This document shows, one piece after another, positions 56,001 to 64,000 of a DNA stretch of 64,000 nt (the stretch's first letter is position 1; the number at the start of each line of letters is the position of its first letter). The notes beneath the pieces were generated by a model, which was not told the origin of the DNA, did no database searches, and was given only the letters and a program-made list of their open reading frames with translations. The translations under genes were made by a program, and so were the position numbers. The stretch covers positions 496,001-560,000 of the forward strand of contig JARUPY010000089.1 in NCBI GenBank assembly GCA_029817715.1, in the 5' to 3' direction. Source of the stretch: Melastoma dodecandrum. Lineage: Eukaryota > Streptophyta > Magnoliopsida > Myrtales > Melastomataceae.

Positions 56001-56132
56001 ATCTCCATCGCTTACACGTTCATCTCCGGCAAGTTTCCAACATGATCTCTGTCACATACACATTGAACTCCAGCAGATTTCCGGCATTATCTCCATCAAA
56101 TACATATTCACCACCAGAAAATTTGCCGGTAG
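56001..56132 (+). repeat. 44-bp tandem triplication in DIR5
   Basis: Three 44-bp units, each starting ATCTC; the first contains the retrotransposon's TSD. Each encodes the S-x-x-Y-x-F-x-S-x-K/R-F strand of the dirigent fold. Confidence 0.85.
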
Positions 56133-56281
56133 TACGTGTTGAACGGAGGACGAGTAATATTTCGATCATAGGAGGAACTAATACGCTAACTTATGCTATC
56201 AGATTAGTTGTGAACCAGATCACCTCTGAGCAGCAGAACTTCGTTGTGCAAATCAAGGCTGATTATGGAATTGCTGGCTAA
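56001..56281 (+). pseudogene. DIR5 pseudogene, right fragment
   Basis: Resumes the dirigent domain after the Athila element (SIAYTFISGKF) and ends with SIIGGTNTLTYAIRLVVNQI and stop TAA 56279-56281. A 44-bp unit is present three times in tandem (56001-56044, 56045-56088, 56089-56132). The two extra units add 88 bp, which breaks the frame. The units have diverged from each other, so the gene was dead well before the Athila insertion. Confidence 0.85.
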
Positions 56282-56765
56282 AGTTACATGTAGAACTATA
56301 AGTCACGAGATGAACATAAAACCAAACGATGCACGGACCTATCTCATGGCTACTCACACTCAAAAGACACTTCCGTTATCATCCGCGGTCATGTTTATGC
56401 GACGTAAACACTACATTGTTGGACTTGTTTACGCTTGGGACGCTTATGGGTTAAAGCGGGTCTATCTGTTGTGTGGAGAAACTTCAAAATGAAAAATGAA
56501 CAGAAAACATAATTATGTAGTAGGTTTGTGGTGCTACTGAAGCTGCTCATAGTTGGTTATCCACCAAACACGACCAGATACATTAGCTCTAGGAGAAAGG
56601 ATGAATTGTCTACCTCGTGCTTGAGATTTGTTAAATTTCTCTAAACTATATTATATAGACTGTGCCTAACAAAATTTGGTTATTTAGGGGAGTGGAAAGA
56701 ATTAAATTCTCTCATATGGTCAATGACCGCTGGTGTTGCATCTTCTGAAAAGATCCCCTTATCCT

Positions 56766-56773
56766 ATATATGT
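56766..56773 (+). promoter_or_regulatory. TATA box of DIR6
   Basis: TATATATG 73 bp before the ATG, as in DIR2 and DIR4. Confidence 0.6.
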
Positions 56774-56838
56774 AGGGAAGAAACGCTTGTGAATGTACCC
56801 TTCTCGCTTTTCTACGTATCAAAGATTAGTAGATCAGA

Positions 56839-57420
56839 ATGTCTTCGTCCTACAGGGTGCCCGTGCTCGCGTTGAACGCCCTCTTCGTGCTTGGGGCATG
56901 CTTTTATTCGTCCGAAGCCACCTTCTTCCCTCCCCCTTGTCCTTGCCAGTCATCTTCTCCCCCTCCCCGGATCTACACAGCGACGTTCTACTCTCAGGTG
57001 GTCCTCGCTAACGGCACAAACAATGGCGTCGCCAACACGGTCCCCGTCGCAGGGCTCCAAGGCAAGGCTTTCATGCCATCACAGTTCGGGACAGACTATG
57101 TCTTCGACGTCAATGTCACCACCACTGCTAGCCCAACCTCTGCCATGATCGGCAAGGCTTATGGCACCCTCGCTGTGACAGGCCTAAATGGGTTTGTCGT
57201 CATGGCCTCCTTGACGTTCGTGTTCACCTCCGGCGATCTCGCCGGTAGCACGTTGACTACCCAGGGAATTTTCGACCTGTCGCAGCAGGTAAGTAATATC
57301 GCCATCCTAGGAGGAACTAATGCGTTAACTTATGCTACTGGCTACGTCGTGGCTCGACAAATCTCCCAGCAACCGAACATGGTCATTCAAGTGACGGCTA
57401 ACTACATAATTCCTGCCTAA
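56839..57420 (+). CDS. Dirigent protein DIR6
   Basis: Intact intronless 193-aa secreted dirigent protein from ATG 56839 (MSSSYRVPVL). The signal peptide runs to about residue 27 (FYSSEA). A Pro/Cys linker (FFPPPCPCQSSSPPP) follows, then the dirigent domain: TFYSQVVLANGTNNGVANTV, SQFGTDYVFDVNVTTTASPT, LTFVFTSGDLAGSTLTTQGI, LGGTNALTYATGYV. It shares the D-x-N change and GGTN with DIR3 and DIR4. The downstream 700 bp holds no gene. Confidence 0.92.
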   Translation: MSSSYRVPVLALNALFVLGACFYSSEATFFPPPCPCQSSSPPPRIYTATFYSQVVLANGTNNGVANTVPVAGLQGKAFMPSQFGTDYVFDVNVTTTASPTSAMIGKAYGTLAVTGLNGFVVMASLTFVFTSGDLAGSTLTTQGIFDLSQQVSNIAILGGTNALTYATGYVVARQISQQPNMVIQVTANYIIPA

Positions 57421-57982
57421 AGCGCGGCTTTCCGTATCATCGTAGCATGGGTCAACAGAGCCTGTTCCAAACAACTTTGAACAAGACACGAATAATTATG
57501 TAATAAAGGGGATGACAAATGTGTAAACAAGTTGATGGTCTTGTGCTATATGACAAATAAGAACCTTTTTACATGTATAAGATTAGCTTAAAAAAATTCA
57601 CGAAAATATAGGCGATGCTTCAAAATTTATTTTTTTACGGTTGCTAGGACGTGTTTTGAAAACATGCGAACTCGATGACAGTTCTTCAAAACTTGCCTCC
57701 ATCCATCCAACATAGGGTATGTTCCTTTTAGAGGGCATATTTTCAAAATGCATTTTTTCTTTGTAAAATAATTGGCGCATTTTGAAAACTCATCCCCCAA
57801 TCCAGGACGTCCATATAGACAAGGTAATTACTAGCCTTTAAAAAAAATTAAAATTTTAGGAGAACGAATCTTCAAAACGCCAGGAGTGACTATGACTCCT
57901 TTCATGTTCGAAGAGGAGTTCAAGCTTTATCATGTGCGTGTAGATCTCTGCCAATTAAATGTGCAGCCGTATGAAAGCTTAC
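57421..57982. other. Intergenic, DIR6 to LysM kinase pseudogene
   Basis: AT-rich, with no supported feature. The weak ORFs have no known motif. Confidence 0.5.
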
Positions 57983-58594
57983 CAAATTGAGATGATGGAT
58001 ATGTGTTCGGACTTCGGACCTTCTACTCCAAAAGAAATTCCCTTGTGGCCTGCATGTCCATCTTCTTGATCGCCGCTTTCTGCGTGTTTTTGAGGAGCAG
58101 AGATTGGACAGAAACCCAAGCCATTCACTTAAACATTAGCAGAAGGTTGGAAGTTTTAAACCTCGCCTCTTAAGCCGGCATAGAACAAAGCACCAAATCC
58201 ACCCTTGCCAATCTTATTAGCCAAGCTGAAGTTATCAGTAGCCTTGGCCAATTCTTAGTACGAAAGCTCAACTAATTTGGCAACTGTGATTCCAGTGAGA
58301 CCAGGTGTGGTACCGCCAGCATCATTGGCTGTTTGAGAAGATTTTTCTGAACGAGAGCTAAATGCAGATGAGAGACACAAATTTGTTACCGGCGGTGGAG
58401 AAACTCTAAACATTGAACAACAAAACACTATCCAGTCGCCAATAGAGTAGACTGACCGGATACATCTTGTGGACCCAACAGCAACATTGCCTCCTTGACC
58501 TTCTTCCGTACTCCAGCGTATATAATGAACGCCAAAAGAACAACCCCGGCTGCAGCTCCCACAGAAATGCCAACAATAATTCCAGTTTCCAGTC
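57983..58594 (-). pseudogene. LysM receptor-like kinase fragment (CERK1-like)
   Basis: Three exon pieces of a CERK1/LYK-type chitin receptor. The membrane-span exon ends at the acceptor 58594 and includes TGIIVGISVGAAAGVVLLAF. The juxtamembrane exon carries GGTPGLTGIT and the ATP-binding loop region ([20 protein letters not shown]). The next exon has AAIKKMDMQATREF with the ATP-binding Lys, then HHLNL and a donor at 57982. Introns still have GT-AG ends. A nonsense codon (SY*ELAK) and lost sequence after REF kill the frame. The LysM ectodomain and the rest of the kinase are absent. Confidence 0.85.
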
Positions 58595-58611
58595 CTGTTA
58601 AATGTTGGCCA

Positions 58612-58763
58612 AAACTAACTTCAGACAACATGAATTATTGCTAGTTCCCCAAGATATCTTGAGAGCATAAATGAAAGATGGGATGAGCTGAAACTAACTT
58701 CAGACAACATTGCTAGTTCCCCAAGAGTGTCTTGAGAGAATATATGAAAGATGGGATGAGCTG
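58612..58763. repeat. Tandem duplication, two units of 73-79 bp
   Basis: AACTAACTTCAGACAACAT...AAAGATGGGATGAGCTG occurs at 58612-58690 and 58691-58763, the second 6 bp shorter near its start. It borders the 5' end of the LysM kinase fragment. Confidence 0.85.
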
Positions 58764-59269
58764 GACATGACAAGAGTGCTACCTTGAGTTCAAAGGAGGA
58801 TAGTATCCGGTTTGATATGCAGAAGGAATGAAAATCTTCCCTAAAAACAACATAACATGTCTTCTTAATTCTTCTGATACTGCCAAAGAAATAAGATGTC
58901 GCCAGTAGGATTGGAACCCTTGCCCTTTTGTATCGACCTTTGACCACTTGTAAATGCGGATTATAAAAATTCGTCATTATCTTGAATCACGCGTAACAAC
59001 AACGTAGATGTATTTTAGACTCTTTTATAAAATGGAAAACGAATTTTCGAATCCCTTAAATGTGTAGTTTTTGAAACTTTGATTAACAATTTCTTTTTTA
59101 AATTAACGATGTATCTGTACAAAACTCTTATAAGGCTTGATTGTAAATTTGGGTACCAGTCTTCTTGGTTAGAGCACACGAAATTGCAGTGAAATTAATG
59201 TTAAAGCGATTCCCGGCTACATCTTAAAACCCCAAGTCCTCCTTTTTGTTACCACCAAAACCAAAGAAA
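58764..59269. other. Intergenic, promoter side of membrane protein gene
   Basis: No gene is supported. It holds the 5' side of the gene starting at 59270; I see no clear TATA box. Confidence 0.5.
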
Positions 59270-60305
59270 ATGAGGTTCCTTGCGAGACGATTCGCCGCGA
59301 GAGGAGGACCCAATTTCCTTGAGGGATCCAATCGGGCCCTCTCCCTCCTCCGAATCCACGCCGACAGGTCCTACTGCGTCGTCCCCAAGCCCTCCTTCGT
59401 CGACGGGGAGCGGCCGTCGTTGCCTGACGCTCTCCCCGACAGGTCGTCCGCTGCCGAGTCCAATGCTCTTAGGCCTGACCTTTCCCTCCCACCTGTCACA
59501 TTTGGTCCCAAAAGGTTATTCCTTTGCTCGTCTTTTGTTGATTGATTCACTGGGATTTTCGGGCTTTTGATGTGACTGTTTGGGGGATCGATTTCCTTTT
59601 GTCTTGTTAGATGGGAGTACGGTCATGAGGAGTGCTCTGATTCGGATACGTTGGCTGATGACTTGAGACGGGACCGGGATGATGAGCCGGTCGATTCGGA
59701 GGCCGTTGCCCAAGGGCTTGCTTATGGTGAGCTTCCTGGGCTGCATCTTGGTTGAACCTTGTGATCACATCACTTTGTTCTGATGTTTTTCCTCATTAGT
59801 TTGGAAGGCATTTGGCATCGCCACTGTCATAGTCTTCGGTGGCGCATCTCTGATCTTCGGGTTAGTGGCTGCAAAGTTAGAGATCCGCAGTGTATGTAGT
59901 CTTGATCACATTGCCCATAATTTCTTGTAGTTTATGTAGATCTATCACAACCCTTCATTCCAAAGGGTGCTTTCTCATGTAAATCTACTCTTCTGGGTAC
60001 TTTCAACAGAGGGATGATATCCGCTTGAAGGGAAGAGACGTCATTCGGAAAAAGTTGGACACGGTCAGGGAGCAAATAGTCCCTCTAAATAAGCAGGTGT
60101 GCTTGATTTGGTCTTGTCTGCCTTGGTGCTTTGTTATAACAAAAACAAGTTTCACGGCGTAGTACCCAAATGGCACCCAAGAAAAAGTCTCTCGTGTTCT
60201 AACAAATGGGCTGCGATTTTCTTTCAGGCAGAGAATTTGTCCCAGAGATGGCGTGGAGAAGAGATTGCAGAGCAGAATCAGGCATTAGGGCAGAAGCCAT
60301 CTTGA
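59270..60305 (+). CDS. Single-span membrane protein of unknown function, five exons
   Basis: Exons 59270-59514, 59611-59726, 59800-59891, 60010-60096 and 60228-60305, all with GT-AG introns and consistent phases. Together they encode 205 aa ending at TGA 60303-60305. The N-terminus is Arg-rich without acids (MRFLARRFAARGG), which could be an organelle-targeting sequence. The middle is acidic (DSDTLADDLRRDRDDEPVDS). One membrane span lies in exon 3 (GIATVIVFGGASLIFGLVAA). The C-terminus is charged and helical (DVIRKKLDTVREQIVPLNKQ). I recognise it as a conserved plant type but cannot name the family. The clean splice sites and frame argue for a working gene. Confidence 0.8.
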
Positions 60306-61818
60306 TTAGGTTAATACCTCTGTATTCTTGACAAATTACACTTCTTTTCCTTCTAGTATTCAAGGATAACTGCAGGCTATTTAGAGCATCTAGAGAAGGC
60401 CAAGTCAGCTACTCTTGATAGCTCTTCATAGTTCTTAGTCTAGACCTGATCCGAATTTCCAAGCCGCAAGACTACGATTCCATTCATACTTCATGTTATT
60501 TGGAGGTGTATCAACCAATGGCCTGAAAAGACACTTAATCATTAATTGCAGCCACTGTAAAGCTCAAAGTGCGTGGACCTAAAGAAATATGTGTTACCAG
60601 ATAGCAGGGTCTACTAGTGTCGAAGACTGAGCCAGTCGAGAAGCACAGGATACCCAGCCTGAAAAATGGCAATGTTTAACCACTTCCCTGGAAACGGAAA
60701 CCTCTGGATCCAGACAATGGCAATTAGCTTATTCGGGCACATTGCATGATTCATTTTGGTTGTGCTGTTCAAGTCGTGAAAGCTGAAGAACTGCGATGCA
60801 GATAAAACGAGAAAGCAGAAGGAACCTGAAGGAATGGTCTCAGCGCTAGATCTCCAAGACACAGCCAAACGAGATCATCCATCAGAAACAGCAATTATTC
60901 CAAGCCAATAGGTTCCAGTACCCTTTTGGTTTACCTGCATACTCCGAAAGTTTGCATACAGAAGCTCATTGATAAGATCCGCCGAAACATCTGGCTGCTG
61001 TTTTGCAGACATAGCCTATTGGAACAACCACGAAGAGTTCAGGTTGGGCTGGAAGGAAAACCAGTGAGATCACTTCGCGGAAATCAACTCAGAAGTCACC
61101 ACTTGGCTGCTGTCAGAATTCCGAAATCAGAATATGAACCCTCGAAACTGTCCCAAGCCTGTCAAGGCATGAAGTCGCCACTTGGCTGAACAGAGCAGAT
61201 GTTGGACCAAAGTCGGTCCAGCCTCTTTAACGCGTAGTAGGAATACGCCCTTCCTGCACCACAATACCCCCCACTATCCTCTAACAACCACAAAAGTGAT
61301 GATCAACAAACCAACCTCTGATAATGGAAACGATAAGGCTTCGACCCACCTGAGTTCTGGAAGGAGCTGTTTGAGTTTGGAGGTTACATGAGCTCTCTTC
61401 TTGGAATTCCCGACGGGCAGGGATGAAATTGGGTTGGTAAGCACGGCCCCTGAACAGACCACACTCTGTCGTCATTACCACGTCCCAGGATGTACAAACA
61501 TGGGATGGGAGTTTTCTTTCTTAGGATAATGGAACAAGAGAACTAAAACCAGGCGTTTGCTATTCAGATGTTCATACTCAGGATCATATAAGCTTCAACA
61601 CTCAGTTGTTGGTCCGAACATGATTTGTTAGTTGACTCAAAAACCACCGTGCTTGAATCAAGAAGAAGAGACGACTCTGCAATTCATAACCAAATTGGAA
61701 TCTGGGTCGATCAGATCCAAAACCATACTTCAACTAATAATCCTCTTTAACAAGAGTAACAGGTACATAGACAAAATAATCTTCCAAATGAACTAGTCGA
61801 GTTCCCTCAATACGTTAT
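60306..61818. other. Intergenic between convergent genes
   Basis: Holds the 3' ends of the membrane protein gene (+) and the UBX gene (-). No other gene is supported; the short ORFs have no known domain. Confidence 0.55.
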
Positions 61819-63831
61819 CTAGAGTTTCTGTATGACAACTGAATTGGCTATCCCGGCTTGCTCTATGGTCTGGTCCATATCTGAGAGCTGTTTGGGAGGG
61901 AAACCCATAGCCTGCAACTGGTAATCCCTCGTGCCGCCAGGCCTGGAAGCATCGATGAAGGCTCGAATGTCTCTTATCGTGTGTGAGTAGTTGAAACGGG
62001 ACACCATCCGTGTTCCGTCAGCCAGTCTGAGTTGGATGGACGTGGTGGGCAAGGAATGGTCCACTACTAGACCCATGAAAGGAGCTGTCCGAATGCTGCT
62101 ACCGGAGGAGGCAGGAATCCCTGCAGGCTGGGGGGTGGCTATTGAGCTGGCAGCAGCATCGCCGCTGCCCAGAGTCCTTGCAGTTCCTTGAAATGCCGGT
62201 TGGCGCCTCTTGGGCTCCTGCGATACGAAGATGAGGATAAAATGAAAGGAAATAATTTTGCCCCACCCTCAAGGTGAGCAATCCTTGAAAATTTAAACCA
62301 CACAATCCGCAGTTTCAAATTGTATCACAAAAACAAGATAAGTAAACAATTAGGCCTAAAACTTTAGCACCAAGTTTTAGGAACAAAAAAACACATATCC
62401 CTCACAAGACTTAACATAACTTTCACATTGATTACAAGACTGCCAAATGCTCGTCTAGTACTCGGAAGCCAAATGGTAAAGAGATGCCCATCAAAATTGA
62501 GAACTTACTGAGTAAACTTCATCTCGCCTCACAAGATCAATGTTGACAACAGTCCTCCTATCAGCAGGGGCAAGTTCTTCAGGGGACTCAGAGTTCTTGA
62601 TGCTCTGTATGATGCGACCAATATAATTAAAATAACAACCATAGGTCAAGAAAGAAAATTTCCCCATTTTTTTACCTCCAAATCAAGTGAAATAGTTTGG
62701 TTCTCCCCAGACATATAAACAGCAGACAACTCGATCATATTTGAACCGGAGAAGAAAATAAAAGTTATCAAAATAGAAAATTGTGCGTTCCAATGCTTCA
62801 GTGACATGTACCATCCCTCCAACACATGGATAAAATATCTAGAAGTAAGCTCTCCAACTGCAGACCAACCCATGTCAACAGAAGAGAAAACAATAGAACC
62901 AATACCTCCAAAAACCTTGCATTCGCCGGATCATCTAATCTCCTCAACGGACCATCATTGACCGTGAACCCGTTCTGCCAGAATGTAATAATGTGAGTCA
63001 CTGGCTCGGGAGGCTGAGGGGCTGACTCAACCGCCTCCCCGGAAAGCAGTCTGCCCTTCCCCACAAAGCTCTTCGATCTCGAGGACCGCTGAACGGCAGG
63101 TCTTTCCACAGCACCAGACTGCTTAGCTTTCTCAAATATTGAATCAACGTCATTTCTCCTAGTCGGATCTCTCACCAACATTCCGCTGCACGACCACCAG
63201 AAATTCATCAAATTGGCACCAGATCAAACCATCAACTCCAACAGTACAAAGTAAACAAGCGGTCAAATAACATCGAAAGCTCGACGCTTTCAAAGTCTGA
63301 AACGTAAAAGAGCAACCTTTTTTCTCCACCGGTGTAATAATCCACCCCTTCATCGGAATCATCACTCTCCGAATCATCCCCTCCAGCATCCTTACCCAGA
63401 TCCGCAAGCGTCCTTATACCACGGGAACTGCTGCCGGAGCCCTTATCTACCTTCTTCCCCGAGCTCCGCCTTGATCTCAACTCATAGGGCGCACGGGTAG
63501 CTGGCCTCACGGGAGAAGGCGACCGCGATCGAGACAGGGACGGCGAGGGGGAGTAAGACTGCGACTGAGATTGGGACTGCGAGGGAGGAGAGTTGGGGGA
63601 TGGAGCGGTAGGGTTGGGGTCATGAACGGGGTTGTTAGGGATAGGGTCAACGGCGATGGCAGCGGCGTTGTCGAAGAAGGTGGAGACGGCAGCATCGAGA
63701 TCGAAGTTGTGGCTCTCGAGGAAGAAGAGGGCCTCTTCGTGAGAGGAGGAGGTGAGCTCGACGAAGGAGTTGACTAAGGTTCCCGCTGCATCGCGCGGCG
63801 TCGGGCCGCCGGAGTCGCTTTGGTTCTCCAT
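61819..63831 (-). CDS. Plant UBX domain protein, PUX5-like (p47/SHP1 type)
   Basis: Adaptor of the AAA ATPase CDC48/p97. Minus-strand exons 63317-63831, 62906-63185, 62509-62604 and 61819-62217, all GT-AG, joining to 429 aa; PUX5 is of similar length. Domains: UBA-like at about 12-50 ([31 protein letters not shown]); a Ser/Pro/Arg-rich linker; acidic [23 protein letters not shown] domain at about 230-300 ([29 protein letters not shown]; then [17 protein letters not shown]); UBX at the C-terminus ([40 protein letters not shown]). The start ATG 63831 gives MENQSDSGG; an upstream in-frame extension is not needed. Stop TAG 61819-61821. Confidence 0.93.
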
Positions 63832-64000
63832 GCGGCGGAGGCAGAGAGAGCGCTCGTGCAAAGCGGAGGAAGAGTGGCCGACACGGCGGAGAGATTGCGA
63901 TCGGATGCCGTTTTTGGGGATGACTTTTCTGGCTTATGGGTTGGGCTTTCGACAGGCCCAACATGTTTTGATGATGAATGATCTTCGTCTCGCCTGGATT
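63832..64000 (-). promoter_or_regulatory. 5' leader/promoter side of the UBX gene
   Basis: Only 169 bp upstream of the UBX start are in the window. It is GC-rich next to the ATG. No TATA box is evident. Confidence 0.4.

Noticed and set aside
1..64000. tRNA, rRNA or CRISPR loci
   Set aside because: None seen; the tRNA-like strings are retroelement and viral primer sites.

Overview
This is a plant nuclear window. The evidence is split genes with GT-AG introns, plant-only families (dirigent proteins, PUX-type UBX protein, DUF1068, LysM receptor kinase, BAP31-like protein), plant LTR retrotransposon lineages (Athila and Tat) and endogenous pararetroviruses. A core eudicot is likely; I do not name a species.

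Host genes. A tandem cluster of six dirigent (DIR) units lies on the + strand across 57 kb: DIR1 (1185, C-terminus shifted out of frame), DIR2 (3830, intact), DIR3 (19235, intact but cut off from its promoter), DIR4 (41060, intact), DIR5 (44.66 kb and 56.0 kb, a pseudogene split by a retrotransposon) and DIR6 (56839, intact). The intact members are intronless secreted proteins of 191-196 aa with a Pro/Cys-rich linker after the signal peptide. DIR2, DIR4 and DIR6 each have a TATA box about 70 bp before the ATG. Flanking the cluster are the last exon of a BAP31-like gene (left edge), an orphan DUF1068 exon (43.8 kb), a CERK1-like LysM receptor kinase pseudogene (58.0-58.6 kb, minus), a five-exon single-membrane-span protein of unknown function (59.3-60.3 kb) and a PUX5-like UBX gene (61.8-63.8 kb, minus).

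Mobile DNA makes up most of the window. (1) A Tat-lineage Ty3/gypsy element on the minus strand (6380-19174, TSD ATGTG) is degenerate. It has two RNase H domains and an antisense plant-mobile-domain gene with its own TATA box, and it landed about 25-30 bp downstream of the TATA region of DIR3. (2) Two sister copies of an endogenous caulimovirid, both minus strand (about 22.15-30.18 and 31.39-39.84 kb), are each roughly one genome long and both end beside the tRNA-Met primer site. (3) A 587-bp Mutator-like MITE with a perfect 9-bp TSD sits between the viral copies, and a decayed relative lies just upstream of DIR4. (4) An Athila element on the + strand (44786-56000, TSD ATCTC) has an intact 1764-aa gag-pol and near-identical LTRs, so it inserted recently; it splits DIR5.

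Main points of interest: the viral polyprotein layout (capsid, then movement protein, protease, RT-RNase H, then an extra pair of zinc knuckles and Lys/Glu-rich repeats); dense arrays of the palindrome TGCAGCTGCA in the LTRs and internal region of the Athila element; and repeated insertion of mobile DNA into or next to a dirigent cluster. The two viral copies are both broken by stops, frameshifts and deletions.
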